Source: Rhodospirillales bacterium
Lineage (GTDB): Bacteria; Pseudomonadota; Alphaproteobacteria; UBA9219
NCBI GenBank assembly: GCA_015654915.1
Contig: JAATFY010000074.1
Span: 1 to 5,165 of the forward strand
Reading direction: 5' to 3'
DNA: 5,165 nucleotides
The notes under the pieces are model-generated. The model searched no databases and was not told the DNA's origin. It was given only the letters and a program-made list of their open reading frames with translations. Below are positions 1-5,165 of this stretch, piece by piece; position 1 is the stretch's first letter; every line of letters starts with the position of its first letter. A program made the translations under genes and the position numbers.

Positions 1-189
1 ATCGATGTCGTAACTGTCATTGAGCCAATAGACGCCATAGGAGGCCAGCACCAGGTAGGCGGGATGCGCGACGTGGGGCACGTCGAGCAGGCCGAAGGAG
101 ATCGACAGCCCGATGCTGACGGCTGCGTAGAAGCAGCCGAGCAGCACGCCGAGCACGACTGCGTCGCGCAGCAGCTCCATTGAGAACAC
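1..189 (-). CDS. livH: LivH-type branched-chain amino acid ABC transporter permease, N-terminal fragment
   Basis: This is the first 63 codons of an inner-membrane permease of the LivH family, which forms the channel of a high-affinity branched-chain amino acid importer with LivM, the ATPases LivG/LivF and the binding protein LivK. The gene runs off the window at position 1. The visible part holds a first hydrophobic helix (residues 8-21, DAVVLGVLLGCFYAAVSIG) and the family signature GLSISFGLLDVPHVAH, which matches the usual pattern GLxxxFGxxxxxNxAHG, followed by AYLVLASYGVYWL. I chose GTG at 189 rather than the in-frame ATG at 180 because a GGAGG lies 5 nt before the GTG but 14 nt before the ATG. 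It follows a LivK tail by 32 nt, as in a normal liv operon. GC at third positions is high (54 of 63 codons). The family call is firm; the exact substrate is unknown. Confidence 0.85.
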   Translation of the reverse strand, partial: MFSMELLRDAVVLGVLLGCFYAAVSIGLSISFGLLDVPHVAHPAYLVLASYGVYWLNDSYDID

Positions 190-194
190 TTGCG

Positions 195-199
195 CCTCC
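195..199 (-). promoter_or_regulatory. Ribosome binding site for the livH-type gene
   Basis: GGAGG on the minus strand, 5 nt upstream of the GTG at 189 and 14 nt upstream of the in-frame ATG at 180. The spacing favours the GTG start, which adds Val-Phe-Ser to the protein. Confidence 0.6.
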
Positions 200-221
200 C
201 CGCCCCTTGGGCCCCGTATCC

Positions 222-446
222 TTATTTACGGGCAGCCTCAAAGGGCGTGACCAGTTCGCCGGTCTTCAAACTGTCGGGGAACAGGATCACCTGCTTGCCC
301 GCCTGGCGGAACTGCGCCATGTTCTTGTCCTTGACGTCGCGGAATTGCGCTTCCAGCGTCGAGCTTTCCTTCCACTCGCCGTCCTCGGCAAAGGTGATGG
401 ACCCGATTATGGTCTTGTGGGTGTGCTCGTGCAGATATTTGGCGAG
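222..446 (-). pseudogene. livK: C-terminal fragment of a LivK-type branched-chain amino acid binding protein
   Basis: Read from CTC at 446 to TAA at 224-222, this frame gives 74 residues typical of the end of a periplasmic binding protein of the Peripla_BP_6/LivK family: LAKYLHEHTHKTIIGSITF, then EDGEW, QFRDVKDKNMAQF, KQVILFP and a GELVTPFEAARK end. Family members commonly show a YLxxxTFKTxxG, F..DGEW, QVIL.P and YP/PF series here. The gene has lost everything upstream: no start codon or signal peptide, and the same frame before 446 reads residues unlike any LivK. The roughly 300 missing residues are replaced by the front half of an unrelated dehydrogenase in another frame. The livH-type gene follows 32 nt downstream, so this side of the join is an intact liv operon boundary. 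It could be a relic after deletion or the edge of a chimeric assembly. The family call is strong; the cause of truncation is open. Confidence 0.82.
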
Positions 447-455
447 CCCTAATGC
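444..455. other. Junction between two unrelated coding sequences
   Basis: Reading on the minus strand, dehydrogenase homology runs to about residue 200 (Ile, codon 453-451) and LivK homology begins in the +1 frame at about 446. The breakpoint must lie within these few bases. No insertion sequence, tRNA, attachment site or long repeat is visible at the join. The open frame of the dehydrogenase continues by chance for another 70 residues in the wrong frame, to a TGA at 240-238, giving an Arg/His/Gly-rich tail with no family resemblance. Confidence 0.8.
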
Positions 456-1050
456 GCAGAATTTCCTCGTTGCGCAGCGGCGCGATTTTCTGCCGCTTGC
501 CGTCAGCGATCAGATCGCAATCGGCGATATATTCATGCACCAGCCCTGCCAGCGACCAGTTGCCGGCATAGCCAAGCTGTCCGGTGGGGCTTTGTGGCAA
601 GGCGCCGACGCGCAATTTCAGGTAACGCAGGGTTCCGGCATCGAATTTTGCGGCAAGATGCGCCCCGATAATGCCGATGGCCCCCGGCGCAAGCCCACAT
701 TGCGGGATCATCGTCTTCGGCGCGCTTTGCGCCAGCTTGCGTACGGCTTCGGTGGTTTTGACGTCTTCGGTCGGATCGAAATAGGGAACCCTGACTTTAT
801 AAGCCGCTTCCGCTACCGCCAATGACAGGTTGTAAGGCAGGCAAGAAATAACCGCATCGTATTTTTCCAGCGTAGCAGAGAGCGCCTTGCCATCCTGCAC
901 ATCGCCGGAAACGAATTGCACGCCCTCGGGCAGATGCGCGGGTTGCTGCCGGTCGAGCGCGGTGACCTGCATCCCCTGCTCTTTCAGCATCACCGCCAGC
1001 AGATTGCCGACGCCGCCGAGGCCGATGATAAGAGGATTTTTAATCGCCAT
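451..1050 (-). pseudogene. Lysine 6-dehydrogenase / saccharopine dehydrogenase-family enzyme, truncated after about 200 residues
   Basis: The N-terminal half of an NAD(P)-dependent dehydrogenase. An initial beta strand and the nucleotide-binding motif GLGGVG (residues 10-15) are followed by the Rossmann core, with YDAVISCLPY (64-73) and the family stretch CGLAPGAIGIIGAHLA (118-133). The part from here to EEILRI (195-200) resembles lysine 6-dehydrogenase in the blocks CGLAPG, LRVGALP, WSLAGLVHEYI and DGKRQKIAPL. Family members run about 370-400 residues, and the C-terminal half with the expected SGG-containing substrate region is missing, so the product should not be functional. Lysine 6-dehydrogenase oxidises lysine to 2-aminoadipate semialdehyde; saccharopine dehydrogenases make the same product from saccharopine. 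Which reaction the intact enzyme performed cannot be told. The start ATG lies 4 nt after the stop of the DUF1338 gene and has no strong ribosome site, suggesting translational coupling. Beyond residue 200 the reading frame enters unrelated LivK sequence. Confidence 0.8.
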
Positions 1051-1054
1051 GTTT

Positions 1055-1975
1055 TCAGCCGCGCTTGGTCATTTCGAAAAGATTGGTCGCCTGCGCGCCG
1101 AGAAAGCCGTGAAACCGCGTCGGCTTGCCGTCGGGACCCGGCACGTTGCCGCGCTCGGCCAGTTCGTAATAGGCGTAAGTCCAGTTCAGCTTGCCCTTGC
1201 TGCCGTCGGCCTCGATAACATCGCATTCTTCATCGACGGCTTTGGTCGAAGACTGGCGCAGTTTCGTGCCGCGTTCGCCCTCGAACTCGGCCTTCATCGG
1301 TACGCCCGCTTGCCGTAGCGCCGCGACCGTGGCTTCGATATCGGGCCATTCCTTGACCTTCTGCTCGTTGATATAGGCGGTGAAATGATTGACCGAATTG
1401 CCGTGCAGCAACGTCCATGCGCCGTATTGCGATTCCTTATCGACCTCCTGAACGACGCCGCGCTGCGGCACGCCCCACGGACGCGAAAAGAATTTCGCCA
1501 GATTGGCCGCCAGCACATCGGCCTGATTTTGTTCGATGGATTTTCCCTGCGCCAGAAGTTCCAGCAGTTTCAGGTTGTCGGCGGAAACAATATCCGGCGC
1601 TCCGGCAACGGTTTTTTTGATTTTGTCCACCGTGGCGGGCGACAGTTGATCAACTTCCAGCTGGCTGATGAAAAGTTTCGGGTTGGCCGGATTGGTCGCA
1701 TGCTCGTAATGCCATGCCGTAAGCTTCTTGTCCTCAAACAGATAAAGGTCTTTGCGCTGAAAGCCGAGCGCCGTGAAAATCAGCGAAATCGCATCGCCGC
1801 CCGCCGGCTGCGATCCGGTTGCACAGTTAAAAGTGCGGAAGGCGATATGGTCGTTCTGCACCGTGCCGCCGCGCCCCTCCACCATCGTCTTATAGGTGTT
1901 GGCATAAGACACGCGCGTACGGTATTGCGCCCAGAGATTATCGAGAAGCTTGCCGAGGACGTAAGTGCTGTTCAT
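1055..1975 (-). CDS. DUF1338 protein, probable 2-oxoadipate dioxygenase/decarboxylase (HglS family)
   Basis: A 306-residue protein of the DUF1338 family. Characterised members (HglS of Pseudomonas putida and plant homologues) are cytosolic Fe(II) enzymes that convert 2-oxoadipate plus O2 to D-2-hydroxyglutarate and CO2 in lysine breakdown. Visible family features are DHIAFRTF (42-49), NHFTAYIN (196-203), YYELAERG (269-276) and the C-terminal GFLGAQATNLFE (290-301). His43, His197 and Glu271 are the likely metal ligands and Arg47 the likely substrate carboxylate contact. The H-x3-R spacing equals that of His70/Arg74 in HglS, and the other intervals are close to His226 and Glu294. These assignments come from memory of the family, not an alignment. 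The protein is shorter than HglS (about 460 residues) and is nearer the compact form. The start ATG has a weak GAGAG 5 nt upstream. Its neighbour, a lysine 6-dehydrogenase-like gene 4 nt downstream, supports a role in lysine catabolism. Confidence 0.85.
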   Translation of the reverse strand: MNSTYVLGKLLDNLWAQYRTRVSYANTYKTMVEGRGGTVQNDHIAFRTFNCATGSQPAGGDAISLIFTALGFQRKDLYLFEDKKLTAWHYEHATNPANPKLFISQLEVDQLSPATVDKIKKTVAGAPDIVSADNLKLLELLAQGKSIEQNQADVLAANLAKFFSRPWGVPQRGVVQEVDKESQYGAWTLLHGNSVNHFTAYINEQKVKEWPDIEATVAALRQAGVPMKAEFEGERGTKLRQSSTKAVDEECDVIEADGSKGKLNWTYAYYELAERGNVPGPDGKPTRFHGFLGAQATNLFEMTKRG

Positions 1976-1991
1976 GGAATCTCTCGCGGGA

Positions 1992-3047
1992 TTATTTGAT
2001 GACAGAGGACGGATCGACGGGCTTGCCCTGATAACGGGTTTCGAAATGCAGTTGCGGCGACGGCACGTTGCCGGTCTTGCCGACGGTGCCGATCATATCG
2101 CCCTGCGCTACCACAGCATCCTTGCTCACCAGCATGCGGTCAAGATGGGCGTAAGCCGTCACCCAGCCGCCGCCATGGCGGATCAGGACCAGATTGCCGA
2201 AACCTTTCATCTCGTTTCCGGCATACACGACGATACCGTTGCTGGCGGCCACGACGGGCGCGCCCTTAGGCGCGCCGATATTGATGCCGTCATTATTCAG
2301 CCCCTGCCCTTTCGGACCAAACGAAGACAAAATCGGCCCCTTCACCGGCCATGCCATGGTAACGGAAGGCATCGGCGTTTCATCCAGCGGCGCGGAAAGT
2401 GCGGGCGGCGACGGCGCCGCTGTCGTCTGCATCGGTTTGGGCGGGGGCACCGGCTCGTTCAAACTCTCGACCGGCGCGCTCGTTACCGGCGCAACCAGAA
2501 CATCTTTTTGTTTCGGCTGCTCGACTCTGGCGGGTGGCGGAAGCGGCGCGGTTTCGATAGGTGCTAAAGGTGCGGACTCAACGGCCCCATGCGATACAGG
2601 CGAAGACGGCGGAGCATAGTTGCGGGCCCCATTGTTATATGGCGCCGAATTAGAAGCCGATGACGATCCGGCAGGAAGCACCAATCTCTGTCCCGGCCCT
2701 ACGGTGAAGGGCGGCTGTAGATTGTTGAGAACGATGATGTCGCGCATCGACACGTTATTTTCCCGCGCAACGGCATAAATATTCTGGTTGCCGCGCACGG
2801 TAACGGTGGCGCCCGGCGTAAGTTCGCTGCGTTGCGGCAAGCGGGGCGGTTCCGGCTTGACCAGCGCGCAGGCGGTAAACATAAAAACCGCTAAAAACAT
2901 CATGCAAAAACTTGGCGTCATTCCGGGGCACGCCGAAAGGCGTGAACCCGGAATCCAAGAAGCAATTTTTGCCGACAGACCGCGCCATGGATTCCGGATC
3001 GCCCTTTCAGGGCGTCCGGAATGACGATAATGGATGAGAAGTTTCAT
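1992..3047 (-). CDS. LysM/LytM (M23) domain lipoprotein, NlpD/DipM-like amidase activator
   Basis: A 351-residue predicted envelope lipoprotein. The order is: residues 1-7 (MKLLIHY); a 37-residue insert encoded by a palindromic repeat (8-44); a hydrophobic stretch ending at the lipobox-like FTAC with Cys60; a LysM peptidoglycan-binding domain (about 82-125); a Pro/Ala-rich linker (126-232); and a C-terminal LytM/M23 domain (233-351). The LytM zinc motif H-x3-D is replaced by Asn252 and Asn256, and the H-x-H motif reads Gln332-Leu-His334. His291 and His301 remain. As in E. coli NlpD, this suggests a non-catalytic domain that activates periplasmic amidases during cell division. I chose ATG 3047 because it overlaps the serS stop as ATGA and has TAAGG 4 nt upstream; ATGs at 2921, 2903 and 2900 have no good ribosome site. 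In many Alphaproteobacteria surE and pcm sit between serS and this gene, but here they do not. The family is firm; the exact orthologue (nlpD or dipM) is uncertain. Confidence 0.87.
   Translation of the reverse strand: MKLLIHYRHSGRPERAIRNPWRGLSAKIASWIPGSRLSACPGMTPSFCMMFLAVFMFTACALVKPEPPRLPQRSELTPGATVTVRGNQNIYAVARENNVSMRDIIVLNNLQPPFTVGPGQRLVLPAGSSSASNSAPYNNGARNYAPPSSPVSHGAVESAPLAPIETAPLPPPARVEQPKQKDVLVAPVTSAPVESLNEPVPPPKPMQTTAAPSPPALSAPLDETPMPSVTMAWPVKGPILSSFGPKGQGLNNDGINIGAPKGAPVVAASNGIVVYAGNEMKGFGNLVLIRHGGGWVTAYAHLDRMLVSKDAVVAQGDMIGTVGKTGNVPSPQLHFETRYQGKPVDPSSVIK
2916..3026. repeat. 111-bp palindromic repeat element inserted in frame in a signal peptide
   Basis: The element is bounded by an 11-bp inverted repeat, CGTCATTCCGG (2916-2926) and CCGGAATGACG (3016-3026). 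A nested inverted pair, CCGGAATCCA (2948-2957) and TGGATTCCGG (2988-2997), lies inside. Each half also folds on its own. In 2920-2954 an 8-bp stem, ATTCCGGG/CCCGGAAT, encloses a 6-bp stem, CACGCC/GGCGTG, with a GAAA loop. In 2991-3022 the 8-bp stem ATTCCGGA/TCCGGAAT encloses CGCCCT/AGGGCG with a TTC loop. Its 111 bp equal exactly codons 8-44 of the lipoprotein gene, with no stop in that frame. The layout resembles palindromic elements such as those of Rickettsia that insert into coding sequence. Other genomic copies cannot be seen from this window. Confidence 0.85.
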
Positions 3048-4324
3048 GCCGCCTTACCCGCTTCGATACGCTCAAGCCCGTCCATATATTTCCGCAGCAC
3101 GGCCGGTATGACGATAGAACCGTCCGGTTGCTGGAAATTTTCCATGATGGCGATGAGGCAGCGCCCCACGGCGACACCGGAACCGTTCAGTGTATGGACG
3201 AATTCGGTATTTTTCTCGCCCGCTGCCTTAAAACGCGCGTTCATGCGCCGCGCCTGGAAATCGCCGCAGTTGGAACAACTGGAAATCTCGCGGTAGGCAT
3301 TCTGCCCCGGCATCCATACTTCGATGTCGTAAGTCTTGCGCGCGGCAAAACCCATATCCCCGGTACAGAGAACGATGGTACGGAACGGCAGTTCCAAACG
3401 TTTGAGAACCGTCTCGGCGCATTGCGTCATGCGCTCAGGCTCGGCTTCGGATTGATCGGGCGTCGTGATGCTGACCATTTCGACCTTGTAAAACTGATGC
3501 TGCCGCAGCATGCCGCGGGTATCTTTCCCCGCCGCGCCAGCTTCGGCACGGAAACATGGCGTTTTTGCGGTAAAGCGGAACGGCAGTTCCTCGCCCTTCA
3601 CGATCATGTCGTTGACGATATTCGTCAGCGGCACTTCGGCGGTGGGAATGAGCCATAGACCGGTCGTCGTGCGGAACTGGTCATCGGCGAATTTCGGCAA
3701 TTGCGCCGTGCCATACATGGTTTTGTCGTTCACCATCAAAGGTGGCGAGATTTCGGTATAGCCGAATTCCGTCGTGTGGATATCCAGCATGAAATTGCCG
3801 AGCGCGCGTTCGAGCCGCGCCAACGGCCCTTTCAGCATCGTGAACCGCGCGCCGGACAGTTTGGCCGCCGTCTCGAAATCCATCAACCCGAGCGCCTCGC
3901 CGAGGTCGAAATGCTGCTTGGATGAATTGGCGCGGTTCGGCTCGCCCGATTTGCGCAATTCCTTATTATCCTTCTCATCCTTGCCGTCGGGAACATCGGA
4001 TGCGGGAAGGTTGGGAATGGCGGAGAGAATTTCCTTCAGTCTTATCCCTTCCTGACGCTCACGTTCCTCCAGCGCCGCAATATTATTTTTGATCGAGATA
4101 CCTTCCTGCGTTATGACTTCGGCATCGCCGCCGGTGCGCTTGATCTCGCCGATTTTCTTGGCGACTTCGTTGCGCCGCGCCTGCATTTCCTGCAGATGCG
4201 TCTGCGCGGTCCGGCGCGCATCATCAATCGCCAGAATATCGCCCGACATTGCGGGCAGCCCACGGCGCTTCAGCGCCTGATCGAAAGCGTCCCCGTTTTT
4301 GCGGATATAATTGATGTCGTGCAT
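3044..4324 (-). CDS. serS: Seryl-tRNA synthetase
   Basis: Class II aminoacyl-tRNA synthetase that charges tRNA-Ser (and tRNA-Sec where present) with serine in the cytosol. Counting from the ATG at 4324 it has 426 residues, the usual length. An N-terminal charged helical region (about 30-100) forms the coiled-coil arm that grips the long variable arm of tRNA-Ser. The catalytic core shows the serine-binding TAEVPL (T228-A-E230), motif 2 with FRAE (258-261) then GKDTRGMLRQHQF, and motif 3 with NGSGVAVGR ending at Arg388 and followed by ENFQ. I chose MHDINYIRKN as the start, rather than an in-frame TTG at 4348, because serS proteins typically begin MHDIxxIR and an AGGGA lies upstream. It follows tatC by 42 nt and overlaps the next gene by ATGA. 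Nothing looks broken. Confidence 0.98.
   Translation of the reverse strand: MHDINYIRKNGDAFDQALKRRGLPAMSGDILAIDDARRTAQTHLQEMQARRNEVAKKIGEIKRTGGDAEVITQEGISIKNNIAALEERERQEGIRLKEILSAIPNLPASDVPDGKDEKDNKELRKSGEPNRANSSKQHFDLGEALGLMDFETAAKLSGARFTMLKGPLARLERALGNFMLDIHTTEFGYTEISPPLMVNDKTMYGTAQLPKFADDQFRTTTGLWLIPTAEVPLTNIVNDMIVKGEELPFRFTAKTPCFRAEAGAAGKDTRGMLRQHQFYKVEMVSITTPDQSEAEPERMTQCAETVLKRLELPFRTIVLCTGDMGFAARKTYDIEVWMPGQNAYREISSCSNCGDFQARRMNARFKAAGEKNTEFVHTLNGSGVAVGRCLIAIMENFQQPDGSIVIPAVLRKYMDGLERIEAGKAA
3052..3056 (-). promoter_or_regulatory. Ribosome binding site for the LysM/LytM lipoprotein gene
   Basis: TAAGG on the minus strand, 4 nt before the ATG at 3047 and inside the last codons of serS. 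Together with the ATGA overlap it points to coupled translation from this upstream start, so the palindromic insert would be translated. Confidence 0.5.
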
Positions 4325-4334
4325 GGCAAGTAAG

Positions 4335-4339
4335 TCCCT
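4335..4339 (-). promoter_or_regulatory. Ribosome binding site for serS
   Basis: AGGGA on the minus strand, 10 nt upstream of the ATG at 4324. The spacing is slightly long but usable. It lies downstream of the in-frame TTG at 4348 and so favours the ATG as the start. Confidence 0.45.
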
Positions 4340-4366
4340 GAAAACCAAGCAGGACTATATCGGGAG

Positions 4367-5165
4367 TTACGCGGGCGGTCCAGCGGGCGCGTCATCCTCA
4401 AGCCCCGCAACAAAGCGGGTTTTCTCGACCCATTTCGCCCCCAGAATGGAAAGTTCGTACAGCAGCACCATCGGCACCGAGAGGCTGAGTTGGCTGATGA
4501 CATCGGGCGGCGTCAAAACCGCCGCCACGATAAAGATCAGAACAATGGCGTAGCGGCGGAACTTCCCCAGCTTGGCCGACGACAGCAGCCCAACCCGCGT
4601 CAGCAGGACCAAAATCACCGGCAATTCGAAGGCGATGCCGAACGCGAAGATCACCGTCATCGACAGCGCCAGATATTCGCTGACCCGCGCTTCAAGCTGG
4701 ATCGGCAAGCTGCCGTCCGCGGCGGGCATCTCGAAGCCGAGGAAAAACTTCCACGCCAAGGGAAAAACGAAATAATAGGCCATCGCCGCGCCCATCAGGA
4801 AAAACACCGGCGTGGCAACAAGGAACGGCAGAAAAGCGCGGCGCTCGTTCTTGTAAAGCCCTGGCGCCACGAACATCCATATCTGCGATGCGATCACCGG
4901 AAAGGCCAGAAAGCATCCGCTCCATAAAGCCAGCTTGACATAGGTCGTGAAGGCTTCCGTCAGGCCGGTATATATCAGACGGCGATGTTCGCCCTGCGTT
5001 ACCTGCGCCAGAGGATGGACGAGAAACGCGTAAATCTGCGGCGCAAAATAATAGCTGACCAGAAAGCCGATCAGGATCGCGACCAGCGACCAGATCAGCC
5101 GCTTCCGCAATTCCAGCAGATGGGCCAATAACGGCTGCCGCATGGGATCAAGATGCTGGTCGGTC
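4367..5165 (-). CDS. tatC: Sec-independent (Tat) protein translocase subunit TatC, 5' end just outside the window
   Basis: TatC is the six-helix inner-membrane receptor that binds twin-arginine signal peptides and recruits TatA/TatB to export folded proteins. Conserved features, numbered from the inferred start, are HLLELRKRL (Glu19), TEAFTTYVKL, the APGLYKNERR loop (Glu108), FELPVI (180-185) and TPPDVISQ (219-226). Six hydrophobic segments lie at about 24-41, 80-100, 112-135, 166-189, 205-219 and 223-242, followed by a short Asp/Pro/Ala-rich cytoplasmic tail. An ATG occurs at 5143, but the frame stays open upstream as T-D-Q-H-L-D-P to the window edge, and the last visible base is the G of the codon before it. 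This fits an ATG two bases outside, giving about 266 residues, a normal TatC length. tatA and tatB are expected just upstream, outside the window. serS follows after 42 nt. Confidence 0.97.
   Translation of the reverse strand, partial: TDQHLDPMRQPLLAHLLELRKRLIWSLVAILIGFLVSYYFAPQIYAFLVHPLAQVTQGEHRRLIYTGLTEAFTTYVKLALWSGCFLAFPVIASQIWMFVAPGLYKNERRAFLPFLVATPVFFLMGAAMAYYFVFPLAWKFFLGFEMPAADGSLPIQLEARVSEYLALSMTVIFAFGIAFELPVILVLLTRVGLLSSAKLGKFRRYAIVLIFIVAAVLTPPDVISQLSLSVPMVLLYELSILGAKWVEKTRFVAGLEDDAPAGPPA

Noticed and set aside
440..460. Programmed frameshift joining the dehydrogenase and LivK parts
   Set aside because: The parts belong to unrelated cytosolic and periplasmic families, both are incomplete, and no slippery sequence or stimulatory structure is seen.
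190..825. Long open frame on the plus strand (211 codons)
   Set aside because: It is antisense to the dehydrogenase and LivK fragments, its product is Arg-rich with no recognisable family, and minus-strand frames show clear homology.
238..1050. A single intact 270-residue dehydrogenase or a natural fusion protein
   Set aside because: The last 70 residues are out-of-frame LivK sequence and have no domain resemblance; the open frame there is accidental.
1385..2567. Plus-strand open frames of about 200 codons opposite the DUF1338 and lipoprotein genes
   Set aside because: They are rich in Arg, His and Gly, as expected from the complement of GC-rich coding sequence, and match no family. The minus-strand genes explain the region.
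2906..2954. Rho-independent terminator formed by the hairpin 2920-2954 and the T run at 2910-2906
   Set aside because: The T run is about 10 nt from the stem base rather than next to it, and it lies inside the lipoprotein coding sequence. The hairpin is explained by the repeat element.
4325..4366. Promoter in the tatC-serS gap
   Set aside because: The 42-nt gap shows no convincing -35/-10 pair, and the spacing fits a shared transcript.

Overview
The window carries parts of at least seven genes, all on the minus strand, so transcription runs from high to low coordinates. From 5165 down to about 450 it looks like an ordinary alphaproteobacterial chromosome. It holds tatC (Tat export translocase, start codon two bases outside the window), serS (seryl-tRNA synthetase), a LysM/LytM-family envelope lipoprotein, a DUF1338 protein resembling 2-oxoadipate dioxygenase/decarboxylase, and the first half of a lysine 6-dehydrogenase/saccharopine dehydrogenase-family enzyme. 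The order tatC-serS-(surE-pcm)-LysM/M23 is typical of Alphaproteobacteria. Here surE and pcm are absent between serS and the lipoprotein gene. The genus cannot be told from the sequence.

Genes are tightly packed: 42 nt between tatC and serS, a 4-nt ATGA overlap between serS and the lipoprotein gene, 16 nt before the DUF1338 gene, and 4 nt before the dehydrogenase. This suggests a single operon. The last two genes make functional sense together as steps of lysine catabolism through 2-aminoadipate and 2-oxoadipate to D-2-hydroxyglutarate.

Two things stand out. First, near position 450 the dehydrogenase stops matching its family halfway through. In another frame the sequence becomes the C-terminal 74 residues of a LivK-type branched-chain amino acid binding protein, followed by the start of a LivH-type permease. 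Third-position GC also jumps at this point, from about 68% to about 84%. This is a join between two unrelated loci: a deletion, a rearrangement, recent transfer, or an assembly chimera.

Second, a 111-bp palindromic repeat (2916-3026) lies in frame inside the signal peptide of the LysM/LytM lipoprotein. Removing its exactly 37 codons restores a normal 22-residue lipoprotein signal peptide before the lipobox cysteine. It resembles the in-frame palindromic elements known from Rickettsia.

No RNA genes, CRISPR arrays, insertion sequences or clear promoters were seen, and no stretch over 300 bases lacks a gene.
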